DNA of 64,000 nt from Bombardia bombarda. Taxonomy: Eukaryota > Ascomycota > Sordariomycetes > Sordariales > Lasiosphaeriaceae. The DNA lies in assembly GCA_030512295.1 (NCBI GenBank), contig JAULSR010000007.1, positions 1 to 64,000 of the forward strand, written 5' to 3'. Of this stretch, positions 30,317-42,915 are shown piece by piece (the first letter of the stretch is position 1; each line of letters starts with the position of its first letter). The notes beneath the pieces were generated by a model. The model had not been told where the DNA came from, did not search any database, and worked only from the letters and a program-made list of their open reading frames with translations. The translations under genes and the position numbers were made by a program.

Positions 30317-31915
30317 TCACAGGAAGGCCTTGGTGGCCTCCCAGAACCCCCCGGGGCTCTCGCACATGGGCAGATGACCCGCCTTCTCTACTATCTTTAA
30401 CTCTGCCCCCTCCTGGCCCACATTAGCCTTAAATCCCTCCATGGCCTTCACCAAGGCGCCCTTGCCATCCCCGTCGCCCACAACAAGCAGGCCAGGAACC
30501 TTGCAGGCCTTCATCTCCTCGCGCATGTTGTAGTCCCACAGCGCCTGGCACGAATACCGAAAGCCCTGCACGCTGTTCTCACCCACCATCTTCGTCATCC
30601 ACTCGGCCACGTCCTTCTTCTCTGTCATGGTGTGGGGGTGGAACCACCTCTCGACTGTCAGGCCGGCAAGTTTGGCGATGCCCTTGTCCGGAGACGAGTC
30701 CTCGGCAAGGGCGATGCGCTCCTTCCAGCCGGCCGTGTTGGCGTCGCTCGACCCAACGTTGAAGTCGCAGGCGATGAATTTGCCGAGCTTGTCGGGGTGT
30801 GTGAGGGCGAACTTGAGGGTGGTGGCCCCGCCCATAGACACGCCGACGAGGGCATGCAGCTTAGGGATGCGGAGAGCGGAGAGAATGGTGGCGAGGTCGG
30901 AGGAGAGCATGCCGAGGGTGGCTGGAACGGGGGGCCCGGGGACGGCATGGCGGCCGCGCGTGTCGTAGCGTAGAATGCGCAAGTCAGGGCGCTCAGACTT
31001 GAGTATGGCGACGAGGGGATCCCACATGCGCAGGGAGGTGAGGAGGGAGTTGCAAAAAGCGACGGCGGGGGCGGATGGAGAATGGTTGCCTTCGAGGCGG
31101 TACGGAATATCGAGCCCATCGGCGGTGGTGATGTAACTGCTAATAGCGGGGGATGAGCTGGGGGTGGTACTGGTCCTGGCGTCATCTGAAGTGAAGGCGG
31201 CGGTAGTTGGGAGGCTTGACAGTGGTTGAAGGTCTCGCGGGGCGGGCCCAAAAACGTAGAAAAGCCGCCAGAATCTCGTATTGTCAGAGCTGAGGTATTC
31301 GCGGATAGGGTCCAGCTTCCAAGCAGCCTTTAGGGTCTCGGTATGCTCGTAGCCGTTGGGCTTGATGAAGTCGTGGAAGGCCATGATGGCGACCTCAGTA
31401 GTCAGGCCCTCGACCTTGGAAGGGGTGCGGAAGAGGCGGGTGCGACGCCAGCCGGGGATGACGGCGATAGCGGGCGCGTGTTGCTCGGCATGCCACTTAA
31501 CGACTGCGTCCTCGGCCCCCTCAACGTCGTTGCGGAGGACGATGGTGGAGCCAAGGAGCAGAAGGCCGTCGGCTTCGTCATCGGTCAGCTGCTCAGTGGG
31601 CACGAACAGCGGGCTCTGGTCCGACGAGATGAGGTCGAGGAAGCGTCTGTCGACATCGACCTGGCCGATGGTAGCGGCCTCACGGTCAGAGCGGTTGGCG
31701 CGCAGTTGGGTGTAGGTGGGCGTCTCGAGGTGGGCCATGTCGGTGACATCGTAGCAGGCCATGAAGCCCTTGTCGTCGCGATAGCGCAGCCCATTGCTGA
31801 AGATGTGCGGCAGCCGCAGACGCGTCGGGCCGTGCTCGTTGTTGTACCACTCGTGGAACTGGTCCAGCGAGAGGCCCTCGCGGGGCTGCATCGTGACGTG
31901 GAGCATGCCGGCCAT
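30317..31915 (-). CDS. EthD-like ferredoxin-fold domain fused to alpha/beta hydrolase (enol-lactonase-like)
   Basis: Single exon, 532 aa. Residues 1-230 contain two EthD-like dimeric alpha-beta barrel repeats (LSLDQFHEWYNNEHGPTRLR and DAVVKWHAEQHAPAIAVIPG, each with the W-x-x-x-H pattern). After a Ser/Thr-rich linker (about 232-260) comes an alpha/beta hydrolase: LRYDTRGRHAVPG, nucleophile elbow GVSMGG with Ser360, and catalytic His514 in AGHLPM. The second half most resembles 3-oxoadipate enol-lactonases (PcaD-like) of aromatic catabolism. EthD-like folds act in decarboxylation or cyclisation steps, so a bifunctional degradation enzyme is inferred. Probably cytosolic; there is no signal peptide. 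Confidence 0.85.
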   Translation of the reverse strand: MAGMLHVTMQPREGLSLDQFHEWYNNEHGPTRLRLPHIFSNGLRYRDDKGFMACYDVTDMAHLETPTYTQLRANRSDREAATIGQVDVDRRFLDLISSDQSPLFVPTEQLTDDEADGLLLLGSTIVLRNDVEGAEDAVVKWHAEQHAPAIAVIPGWRRTRLFRTPSKVEGLTTEVAIMAFHDFIKPNGYEHTETLKAAWKLDPIREYLSSDNTRFWRLFYVFGPAPRDLQPLSSLPTTAAFTSDDARTSTTPSSSPAISSYITTADGLDIPYRLEGNHSPSAPAVAFCNSLLTSLRMWDPLVAILKSERPDLRILRYDTRGRHAVPGPPVPATLGMLSSDLATILSALRIPKLHALVGVSMGGATTLKFALTHPDKLGKFIACDFNVGSSDANTAGWKERIALAEDSSPDKGIAKLAGLTVERWFHPHTMTEKKDVAEWMTKMVGENSVQGFRYSCQALWDYNMREEMKACKVPGLLVVGDGDGKGALVKAMEGFKANVGQEGAELKIVEKAGHLPMCESPGGFWEATKAFL

Positions 31916-32637
31916 GGTATCGACTGGTGATGGATGCGACTGATGTTGGGTGGTAATGGTGATTGTGATTGATCGTACTTCGTAGACGGCTACTATCTAG
32001 GACACCGCAGATCTGTCTCGAAGTCGTGCAAATGGCGCAAAGACTCGGAAATCCACAGGGACGCCATCGTCAGTAAATGATTCGCAATTGATGGCATATT
32101 CTAGCAGCCCGACACCGTTGAGCTGCATCGAAACAATGGAACCTGGAAACAAAGCAGTCTGTGGAGTTCGGCTCTTGTCCCGGCTGCGGGGTTAATTCTG
32201 TTCACCACCCCCCGAGCACCCCTCCTTGCGCTGCCCAGGCAAAGCCTTTTTCCGCTAGACCGCTAGACCCTAGAATAGAATAGCCTAGGTACCCCCACAC
32301 CCTGTTATCAGCACGCCCAGGCGGGTGTGAAAGTAACGGCCCGGCTATGGGACACCACCCCAAAAGACAAAAAAGAGGCTCCTAAATTGCCATCTGTATT
32401 CTGTACTACCTACACTACCTTGAACCTGGGTAGCTGCCGAACATCAACAATACCAATTCATTGACCATCTCCACGCATATCATGCTCCTCCACAAACATT
32501 CCCCCTCAAAAGAACAATCTTAATCTCAACATAGCAAACATGGCCAAGCGCAAGTCTTCTCCACCGTCTCTCCATCGTTAGTTACAAAAGCAAGCAATCT
32601 GGGCCATTATACCGGGTGTCATTCTCCACCCAACCCA
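31916..32637. other. Intergenic region
   Basis: 722 bp, promoter side of the hydrolase gene and 3' side of the RdRP gene. A short ATG frame at 32539 (MAKRKSSPPSLHR then stop) is not supported as a gene. TACCTA words occur near 32,286 and 32,407. Confidence 0.45.
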
Positions 32638-35600
32638 TCAGTTAGGCATGCGATAACTCCAAGGTTGACCACCAAAGTGATACTGACCCGCTGGTGTCGA
32701 AATACTGAGTTCGTCTTCCAATCTCTGCGCCGTCAGGTCCACTGCGACCTCCAAGTTGTCCCCCTCTGCAATCTCACCATCCGAGTATTCTTCTTCCTCC
32801 AAACCTTCTGCTTCGACCAACACCCCTCCTTGCTCGTCACTTTGATGTATGTCTCGCTCCCCCAGGGTCCTTGGAGTCCTGCCGCCACGCACTCCCACAA
32901 ACCCACCGCCTCTCCCGTTTCTCATTCTCCCTCTACCCTCGAGCATATTCAGCTCTCTTATCAGAGCAGAAACCGCCACAATCTTGAAGCTCTCCACGTC
33001 TCTGCTTCCACTGCGGGTCCAGCTATTCACTGGTCGAAGCTCTTTTTCACAGCCAATATGCAAACAGGCAAGACATAGCTCTAGCGCCCCTGTACCACCT
33101 GTATCCTCATTGGCGCCGCCAGGAGCCGCAGGATTGCGCATCTGCCTGACTATCCACGCCGAGATGCGCTCGAACTCGTCCTTGAGCTTGTGAGAACAGT
33201 CGCGCTGCCGCCGCGTCTGTACGCCTGACTTGTTCATCACGAATCCAACAAATACCTCGAGTTCTGTGAGCGGCTTGTTGGGGTGCTCTGAAAAGTCAAT
33301 CATGACGCTTGAAATTTTCTCTTCGTATCTAACGTTGTCGAGTGCGCATTCTTGAGTTAGTTATCAGAAGACAGGGATGGAATAAGGAGCAACGAGAACT
33401 TACGCATAACGAAGTTGCTGCGCTTCTTCCGCACGATGTCGCCATTCAATTCGGCCAACGTCCCTGATCCGTCCATGGATACGCGCTATGAAGTCGTCCC
33501 AAAACTGACGTGAACGTCCATTGGGGATAGACTGATGTATATCCTCATGCCATATATTCTCCTCATCGACGGCGCGGTAGAGGACACCCAGCAGCTTTTC
33601 TGATCGGTAATACTTATAGCGCGGAGTATTCTCGTTGTCTTCGTCATCACCGTCAACTTCAAGGGTATTCTGATCCATTTCGATTTCAATTCTGTTGTGG
33701 ATATGAACTGACGGTCCCGGAGCTAAACTAAAGGCGAGTCAGTATATACAAATCTTCATGTAACCTTCTCTAGGAGTAATGTACTTACAAGTCCGGCCTC
33801 CACTTTTTGATTATCGGTAGCTCATTCAGCTCGACCGCAATGCCCGTTTTGGAGAAGTCCACAGCCCTGGAGTGTAGCTCTGCAAGTCTGATGCAGTCTC
33901 CGTGATTAGTGCCTTCCTCGAGCATGTCAGCCAAAACCATGTGCCTCGTGGCAATGACACCAAGGTGATCCGTCTTCATAAAATCGATAAAAAATTCAGC
34001 CATGTCACTTCGCTCCAAGGGTCGATCGAGCTCAAGCGGCGTCACGGTAGCATATTGGGCAGGGTCAAAGGTTTGGAGGGCATGATGCCCTACAAGCTCC
34101 GTATCCCAGATGACGCCGAAAATATCTCCGTCCAGGTCACCTCCGGAGAGCTGGCTTGGAAGATCTCGCTTCCCATTCTGGCTGAAGACGATGCAGTTTC
34201 GGTGCATCAAAAGGGGATGATCGTCGGGCGGGATGACGTTATTAGCAAACTGAATATCTCCAGGATGCAATGCCGGAGACCGCGTCACTATCACGCGGCC
34301 AACACTTGGTGGATGACTGTGACGTCCTTGCATTGTGTCGAACGTCACATAGACTTCTCCCTCCTTGAGATATCCTGTCTCATCCATGACCCCAAAAAGA
34401 GTGATACCTTTGCTGACGGGTATTCGGGCCTTGTGCTTTAGGAGGCGAAGCTCCTTGAGCACGACGGCTTCGACGATGGCGCGGAGAAAAGGATCCATTC
34501 TATAATCAATGCCCATACGGTCCGTCTGCCGGATGAACTTGTATAGTTGGATAGATTCTGCAATAGACTGTGACTTGATAAAAGTGGCAGTATTGTACGC
34601 ATTCGCGGTGATGCCACGGAGGCGGTTGAGTTCCCTTTCTTGTAGGTCCAGGAACCACTTGTTTGGCGCGTGCATGTCCTCCAGAATTTTGACCATTTGG
34701 CGATTTAGAACTAGTGGAATTGGCTTCGAGCCCATATCACATATTTCGAGGTTGCGCATGTCGTTGCTTGTAAACTTTATCATCGATGGGCGAATGCAAA
34801 TTACACTTCCGTCCACGTTATGATCAAGAGCCAACATCCCCTTCGCCCCAGCCCATCGGATCTGAAAGCAAGTTGGGTAGCTCTTCGACGTTGGTAGCAT
34901 TTCATGAATGGCCTCCATGGCGGAGTAGGATATCGTACCCACTCCATCGCTAAACGTTCGACCATTCCGCTCGACGTCATGCACCCTAACGACTGTGATT
35001 CCATTATCGTCGAGTGATATAGCGTAGGGGGTTTCGGAGAATGCCTGACCAATGCGAGCTGCACGACGTGCAGGCGATTTGATGTCATTGAAGTCGCCCA
35101 GAGACTCAATTATAAGGTCCGACAATTGGAGTGCTCCTCCATGAAAAAACGGGGCGGAAAGCCATATCGAGTGCGCTCGCAACGAAGAGTGAGAGAACCC
35201 CAAAAACTCATATTGCCGGCCAGCAATGCGTATACCAAGCGCCAATACCGACTTGAATCGAGAATAAATGGAATCGAGAGATATGTTGGGATGGAAAAAG
35301 AGGTCTTGACCATTCTCATCGCAGAATTGGACTCGAATAAAATAATCCTGATGGCCAGGGAACTTGCGGAGGATCCGATTCTTTGCTTCCAGCTCCGGCC
35401 CATGAAGAGTGATGCGGGTAGGTGTGACAACAACTCGAAAGACTTTGGTCAAATTCTGAGTGTCTTGCATCAACCTAACTGCAGCGCATTCACGAATGTT
35501 ACACTCGCTCTCTTGGAGATACTCTACAATCGAGTTCACCTCAAACTGGCTCGCGTCTCCGTTTGGCGATGGATATTCAATCCATTCGAAAAGCTTCTTC

Positions 35601-36742
35601 ATGGCTTCAATGGAAATAGGCTCCTCATAGTTTTCATTTCCAGCATTCTTTGCAGAAGCAAACATCTGAGCTAGTTTTTCAGCCAAACCAGAGACGGTAG
35701 TTGGATGGAGGTAGCCATTGTGCACTAGAGCCTGTAGGAGAAACAGGTGACCAAAAGGCAAACTTTCCGTTTTGTTGAGTTGAGCCAGTGTTTCTGTGAG
35801 ACCCATGAAGGAGTCTTCGAATGGACCAAGCCCCGGAGCAGGTGCATGCTGGAGCGCAATGTCAAGTTCAGTGACATCAAAATAATCCTTCCCTTTCAGT
35901 CTCTTGATCTGCGAATGAAAGTTTGCAACCGATAGCATGCTTTGAAAGTTATAAACGAGGCAGAAGGGAGCGACATGCACGTGGCTAGCGTCGATAGCCT
36001 CAACCCTTAAGCTCTTTGATTTTGCAGCATCGAGCTCTTTTGATCCGTATATGCCAGCAAGTGTCTCCCCGCTTAAACGTTGGTAGATTTCCTCAGACAT
36101 AGATTCCAGAAACGTAGGCACTGAAGACAGGGTGACGGTAACGTATCCTTTCGGACACCACACCAGCTCGATGATGCTTTGAAGAGGTATGCGAATCTGA
36201 ACGTCTTTCAGAGAACCTGGGAGTTCGATGATGAGACTTCGCTTGGTGAACCTTGCTGAACAATTTCCAGAACTCTGCCATTCCGCCACAAAGGTCAGCT
36301 TCTCCTCCAAGAAATGGTATTGTCCACATCTCAGTTGAGTTGCAGCAAACGCTAGAGGTGCTTCCGCGGCAGCCTCTGGTCGGGATTGCTGTTTATCTAC
36401 GTCATGCTCGATGCCTTTCAAGGTGACCTCGCTGGGTTGCTTATTGCTTTCCTTGCAGAAAACCTCCTTGTCCATGATGGTAAGTCGAGGCCTCGTGGGG
36501 GGAAATCTGCGTTGCCGACCGAAATAGGATACAGGACGCGATTGCAGGAGCACTTCCCCATGGTGTTCGAGAAATTTCTTTGCGTCTTCGATTCGAAGGA
36601 AAGTGATGTTGCCTAAATTCTTCCCCTTGCGCTTGTCACAGTCGTAGTATTTGATGGAGAGCTTCTTCATAATTGGCCGCATCTGGTTCCCAAAGCTCCT
36701 TTCGGTGAGATCAGGAGGCAGGTTCCGGCAAAAGACCTCCAT
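32638..36742 (-). CDS. Cellular RNA-dependent RNA polymerase (RNA silencing)
   Basis: Three exons: 36742-33789, 33727-33404, 33328-32638 (3969 nt, 1322 aa). The N-terminus (VFCRNLPPDLTERSF) is an RRM-like fold; the centre is the eukaryotic RdRP domain with RAARIGQAFSETPYAI, DGVGTISYSAMEAI and the catalytic loop SGGDLDGDIFGVIWD, with metal-binding Asp869/871/873. The C-terminal exons encode an acidic helical region. It makes double-stranded RNA from single-stranded templates for Dicer, as QDE-1/SAD-1/RRP-3 relatives do; which paralogue is not decided here. In intron 2 the nearest AG would cause a stop, so the acceptor at 33329 (..GTTAG) was chosen because it keeps the frame. The protein is cellular, not viral. 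Confidence 0.92.
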
Positions 36743-38298
36743 GGTTGGTCGATGATATGGAGAAGTGGTGGGAAGGTAATAGAAATAAATCGATCTTGAT
36801 GATGGTCGACTTTAGATGCAGCCTGTATACAGACTGGGACTGGCAGTCCGAACTCCAGTTGTGGGCAGGGTGAGATCTTGCTCAGATTTGTTTGAGCGAG
36901 GAGTAGACGTCGAGTTCTCTGAGTGGGCACGAGATCGAGACTGCGCCTGATGAGTAAAGCGTGCAGTGATGATGCTTGTTCCACTGTTGAAGCCACTCAA
37001 ATCATGCCCCAAATTGCGGCGCTAGAGTAAATGTCAGGCCAAGCTGGTAGGAATGAGGGGATGATTGGTGATGGTGTGTTGCACAGGGTATAATTGGAGA
37101 CTTACCTGGATGCTGGGAATGATTTCAAAAACCAGCTTGCTGGTGAGGGCCGTGTTTATAGAGAACTGGAAGGGAAGGGGGAATGGCAAGTGGGAAGGAA
37201 GCGCGAAAGCGAACAGCATTGCGGTGAATTTGAGTAAATGGGGAAGGAGCGCCTGAGAGACGAGAGTGAGATTTGATTCAAATTTATTACCTGCCTGGAC
37301 AGCATTGATTCCCGTCTCGAAGGCGTGAGCTCGATATGTCGGTCGCCATCTACGTCTTCTATCATTGGTCTATGCAGTGAGGCCCACGACAGCTACCTTT
37401 TCCTCGTTGAGTTTCTGATTGTGGTGGCTGGTTGGCTGCGATCCGAGGGCAGGCAAAGTGCAGCCATCCTCTTTCTTACTGGGCGACTATGCAGCCCATT
37501 CCATGGAGGAATGCGCGAGTTCTAATTCTAAACACATACTCGTGCCTGCCTTTCCCACTGAGTCCAGCAACTTGCCAAAGGTACCTACCTACCTTGGGCA
37601 ATTGCAGTTGCGGTTTTGTACCTGTCTCCGTATTCTGAGCTGGAAGTGAGCAGATGCCCTAAGATGAATTAGACATTGAAAGGAAGCGCTTGTTCATACC
37701 CAATGATGCTATCCCCAATGCTCATCCTGCTTAAGTAAGTAGGTAGGTACCTATTTCTGTATCCCGGTTTCGCCCTTGTCCTCTCTCGCGCCTTCCTCGT
37801 TGCTGGGTTCCGCTTTCCAGAGAAATTTGGTTCTCGCTAGGCTGCCTAAACGTTAGGGTGTGCTACCCCGCACGCCCTTCTCCATCCCTCATCCAATTCG
37901 GGCTCTGCTCTAAGCTCACACCACTCCGGTTGCAGCTAGCCCTTGGGGGGCGAACGTGGTGGAGCGGTCTGCCAAGACGGCTGATGAAGATGGCAACAGT
38001 GGGAGATCACGGCACTGACGATGAGAAGGAGCCGTCGCATGGCCATGTTGCGGGCCATCCTTGCCATCGAACGAGCTGACGGCTGGAGTCCTGGACCCCG
38101 CTTGCCCAGAATGGCCTTTTTATTATTTCCAATTCACGTCCGCTCTTTCTCCCGGTTGTTGTTCCCTGCCCTCCCTCCTACCCCCCTTTTCTGGTCTGGC
38201 TCCAGCTTCAATCTTCACATCTGAGCGAGCTCTCACCAAAAACTTTTGAGGCCAACTCCCTAATCTCAGCCGCATCAGATCAAACAGAAATTACCACA
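36743..38298. other. Intergenic region, divergent promoters of RdRP and MetE-like genes
   Basis: About 1.55 kb. TAGGTAGGTACC occurs near 37,739. Short ORFs on both strands lack domains. A 5' UTR intron of the RdRP gene is possible but not proven. Confidence 0.5.
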
Positions 38299-39569
38299 AT
38301 GGCGCCACCGTTCCGCGCCGAGCACATGGGGTCCCTCCTGCGGCCCCAGCCCCTGCTCGACGTCCGTGAGGCCATCCGCGAGAAGGGTGTTAGCCCCGAG
38401 GAGGCTGGTCTCGCCGCTGTCGAGAAGGAGTCAATTGCCCATGTCATCAAGCTGCAGAAGGATCTGGGCCTCAAGGCCGTCACCAGCGGCGAGTACAACC
38501 GCACTCGCTTCTGGGGCCTCATGTGGGACGAGTTTGAGGGCACCATCCGCCTTCAGGACGCCGAGTCCAGCATGTTCCGTCTCTACCACCCCGACGTGGT
38601 CAGCCTGATCGAGAAGGGCGCCAAAGTCATGCCTGGAGACTCGGTCATTGCCGGCTCCAAGCTGAGGCACAACCGCGAGAAGTCGGTGGCAAATCTCCAC
38701 GAGCTCCAGCTGGTGCAGTCCTCCCTGCCCACGAGCGAGTGGGCCAACATCAAGCTCACCATGATCACGCCCGCTTGGTTCCACATGCGCTACAAGCAGG
38801 GCCGTGCCTACACCAAGGAGGCATATGCCAACGACGCAGAATACTTCAAGGACGTCGCCAAGGTCTACCAGGACGAGCTCGACCTGCTGTACAAGGCTGG
38901 GTTGAGGAACGTTCAGTTTGATGACCCTGGTCTGGCGTGTGAGTCGTCGATGAGCAGCTTTCAGAAGCAGTAGAGAGTTGATGCTGACGGAGACTTCTAG
39001 ATTTCTGCTCCGACAAGTTCCGCCAGGGCTGGGCCGAGGACCCCGACAACATTGGCACGGTTGATGACCTTCTAGACGCCTACATTGCTCTCTACAACGA
39101 CAGCATCAGCAAGCTGCCTGCCGACTTCCACACAGGCGTGCATCTCTGCCGCGGCAACTTCATCGGCGGCCGCCACTTCGCCGAGGGCGCCTACGACATC
39201 ATCGCCCAGAAGCTCTTCACCGACCTCAAGGTCAACACCTTCTACCTCGAGTACGACACGGGCCGCGCTGGCGGCTTCGAGCCCCTCAAGTTCCTCCCCA
39301 AGGACAAATACGTTGTCATCGGCGCCATCAGCACCAAGCTGCGCAAGCTTGAGGACAAGGAGGAGGTCAAGCAACGCATCTATGCCGCCGCCGACTTCAT
39401 CGCCAAGGGCAGCGGTCAGACCAGCGAGGAGGCCCTCAAGCGCGTGTGCATCTCCCCTCAGTGCGGTTTCAGCACCCACGAGACGGGATACCCACTTACC
39501 GAGGAGGACGAGAAGAACAAGCTGGGACTGGTGCGCCAGATCGCCGACGAGATCTGGGGCGAGCCTTAG
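38299..39569 (+). CDS. MetE C-terminal-like protein (UROD/MetE-like superfamily)
   Basis: Two exons: 38299-38938 and 39001-39569 (1209 nt, 402 aa). It resembles the catalytic C-terminal half of cobalamin-independent methionine synthase: RAEHMGSLLRP at the start, LKAVTSGEYNRTRFWGL, NVQFDDPGLAYFCSDKF, and candidate zinc ligands in GVHLCRGN and SPQCGFSTHE. The N-terminal half of true MetE is absent, so it is one of the stand-alone MetE-C-like proteins of fungi and bacteria, whose methyl acceptor is generally unknown. Cytosolic. The 62-bp intron has a consensus GTGAGT donor. Confidence 0.87.
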
Positions 39570-41961
39570 ATGTTCTGGGAAGCGCACACACACAAAAATG
39601 AAACTATAATGCCACTGACTACGCAGTATGAACTATGACAACGGGTGGATGTGGTGGGGCGTTGGATGTCGGGAGTTTGAGACGAAAGAAGCCGGATAGA
39701 GGTTGGTGATTCGATTAGGGGTGAAGAGTGTGTGGGGCGCGTGGAAAGCAAAACTATGGCGTAAACTCATCATGCTGCATCTTCAACACTGGGCGGGCGG
39801 GCATGCGGGCGGAGCAGCTTCAACACTTTTTGGGTGGGTAGGTGGGCAGCATTTTCTGCGCGGGTGGGGGAGGGGGACGGCTAAACAAACAGATATATGT
39901 GGTAATTTCATCATAAGCATCGGCGTTGGATATCAACTTCCAGCTCAGTTTGGATATAAGGTGTTGTAAGACTGCGGTACCATGTAAGGGCATTCTATAC
40001 ATTGGCTGTTTGGCCACAGCAACTAGGATAGCTGGTATCAAAAATTCATCCATGGCAGTCAACGATCATGATGCAGAGATGTGGGGAAAACTTGTGCCTG
40101 GGCAAGATATATACCCGCCTATGTAGCTGAAGTCGATCACGACATGAGGCTTACGTTTGCCCTGAAATGAATTGGGCAGAGATATCATGATAAACCCATT
40201 GTTTGAAGGGGAACTGTTTCGAGCTCCAATCTTTCTTGGATCCATCCACGATCTGAATTCAGACCAACATACTGATTCCCTGGAGCCAACATAGCCCCGT
40301 AAAGGAATAAAGATAGACTTAGACTTTGAAATGTGGAGTGACGTACCGATTTCATGGTCACGCTTGCAGGATAGAAATATTTTCCTAGTGTGCTCTGGAG
40401 AACAGCTCGGTAAGGTCGACGGATGGATATCATATTGAGATCCTGGTGCAGTGATGATAAGTTCATAAGCTAGACGGGGAATTCATGTCTGCTCGTATGA
40501 ACAAACATTGAAATATCGCATGTTGATAGTCAACTGGAAGTTCTTGGACAGGAATAGTAGTAGGCGCGTGATGCCCCTGACTATAGCTTGGTGGTGCGAA
40601 TAGTGCCTGGTCTAAATCCTTACAACGAAGAACCTTCCTTCAAGCCAATCTGTTCGCCTCTCTAGTAAAGAAGGGACATCAAAAGCGAGGTAGCGGATAT
40701 AGAATGGGTAGGATATTGTTGCTACAGTATTCGGGAGAATCGCAACGTTTAATGGCGAAGGCATGTAGTGAGGTGTTTCTCCTGGATGCTGCTTCATGCT
40801 GGATATCGTTGCCGATGAATCACCTGGTCAATTGGCATTGGCTATTCTGGGTAAGATTCTGCTATAAATGAAAACTTAGGTGGATCAGACAGAATGACAT
40901 CCACGCCAACAGTACTGTTACACAAAAGCAATAAGATGGGCTCATGCACAGTAAACAGTCTGGGCGAACAGCACATCGTCGACCGGTGTCTGACATCGAA
41001 GCTTTTGACCAGTATTGCAGCCCGTTGCCGCTAGACTTGGTGATATCAAGTAGCTTATCTGCAAATACAGATCAGGCATGTAATAGCAAAAGGCTTCACT
41101 TCACTGACCCTTGCCCACTTGACCCTTGCTCGTAGCATTGTCCCTCACAGCCGCTCTTCGCTTCTTGACACCACAACACAAGGTCACTATGATACAACGA
41201 CAGTACGCAAAACGTACCCACAATAAGCAGGATCCTTGGAGAGAAACAGTGTTGTTACAGTACAGACAGATATTAGATATCAAAGCCATCGCCAGCGCGC
41301 AGTTCACTGCCCAGTTGCCCATGAAGACGAAGCGTGAACTAACCTGACATGAATAACAAGCGTGACAAGACACAACGCGACGCGACGCGGTAGATGGAAG
41401 GCTCAAATCAACGTCAGTCAATAATCTCTTCCCAGGCCATGTCGGACCAATCAGCTCAAGATGACACCTCATCCCACTATCAACCCAGATCTCCCTCGCC
41501 CCCATATCAGGCCACCAATACACGAATGATGGCCGTTTACTTGTCCTTCTGGCACCGCAAACGCTCAAATTCCTTGGACAACCACATCAACTTTTTTTGT
41601 TTTGGCGAGCTTTAAAGCTTGTCAGGTGTGGTTCCAACTTGGAAGAGAAATTGGAGAAAAAAGAAAAAAGGAGTAGCCCCATCCGAGGGGACAAACAGAC
41701 AAGCATAGGGCGATAAGCCCCGTTACAAACAAATAAAAGAAATATAAAAAGATATCCCACTCCAATCCATTCCAACCCAGCCCTCTAACCATCCCAACTG
41801 GTAAATGCCGCACTGCATACAGCGTTAAAGCTTTGCCAGATTGGCTTGCATCGTGTTGTATGCTGTGTGGTGCGCATTGAGCGACTCAGCGGCACATTTT
41901 GACCCGTAGTACAGCACAGCACAGCCAAGCCGCTGTTTTGTTGTTATTACAAGCCAACCCT
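39570..41961. other. Gene-poor spacer
   Basis: 2.4 kb with no credible coding region. The longest open frame, 41101-41568 on the minus strand, has no domain and cysteine-rich random-looking composition. A T/A-rich stretch near 41,580-41,700 flanks the 3' end of the H2A.Z gene. Confidence 0.5.
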
Positions 41962-42915
41962 CTATGCCTCGGCGGCCTTGGCCTTCTTCTTCTGCTCAAC
42001 CTTGAGGAGAAGGGCGCGGTTGATGTGGGGCAAAACACCACCAAAGGCAATGGTAGCCCTGATAAGGGTATCGAGCTCCTCGTCACCGCGGATGGCCAGT
42101 TGGAGATGGCGGGGTGTGATGCGCTTGACCTTGAGATCCTTTGCTGCGTTCTGTTTGCGTAACAAAGGTCAGCGTTAGGCTGGCAATGGAAGGGAGAGGG
42201 GCAGATTGCTCTGGAATGTGCTAATGTTATTAGGGTAATCTTACGCCTGCAAGCTCCAAAACCTCGGCAGTGAGGTACTCAAGCACCGCTGTAACGTAGA
42301 CGGCTGCTTTAGCACCAACGCGCATCTTGTTCTGGGTGTTCTGCTTCAGGAAACGCTTGACACGACCACAGGGGAACTAAAGGACGAGTGTTGGTTAGCG
42401 AAGGGGTCAAACCAGGCTGAATATGTGGCAAAAGGAACAAAGAGATGGGAATCGCGTCGCGAGAGGTGGGCTCGCGTGATGCATCTCCTAGGGAAATGCA
42501 GCGTAGTGCATGGCGAGTGCGTGCGGGGGACCCGATGCAAACACGCGTCCAAAGGTAGCAGGTTGTTCAAGTGAAATGGCCAGGCTTTTGCTCGGCATGG
42601 CGCGAAATCTTTGAGGATTCGTCGCGATGGGATTTGCTCGGGAATGTAGGATAACGCGATGATCGAGGTCTGTCGGCTGGGCGTGGCGGCGTCTCGACAT
42701 TTGACGAAGGGGAAAAGGGAGGGAAAAAATGCATCGCATCGTGGCCATCGATCGCATGCAGCCCGGACTGGGAGTTGGAGCGCGATGTGGTTGTCGCAAC
42801 GTACCTGAAGGCCAGCACGGGCCGAATGGCTCTGCTGCTTCTTGGGGCCCTCGACGGCCGAGGTCTTGCCTCCCGAGCTCTTGCCTCCCGACGACTTTCC
42901 CTTTCCGCCGACCAT
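41962..42915 (-). CDS. Histone variant H2A.Z
   Basis: Three exons: 42915-42805, 42376-42245, 42150-41962 (432 nt, 143 aa). The N-terminal tail is the glycine/lysine-rich acetylatable type (MVGGKGKSSGGKSSGGKTS). The histone fold shows SHSARAGLQFPCGRVKRFLK, GAKAAVYVTAVLEYLTAEVL and ITPRHLQLAIRGDEELDTLI. The C-terminal docking segment ATIAFGGVLPHINRALLLK distinguishes H2A.Z from canonical H2A, which would end with SQE. The first intron is 428 bp, long for this genome. It replaces H2A at promoters and heterochromatin borders through the SWR1 complex. Confidence 0.96.

Noticed and set aside
32539..32580. Short frame MAKRKSSPPSLHR as a small gene or first exon
   Set aside because: Followed at once by a stop and without a good donor site; no continuation found downstream.
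41101..41568. 155-aa minus-strand ORF
   Set aside because: No domain or splice partners; Cys-rich random-looking sequence in a gene-poor spacer.
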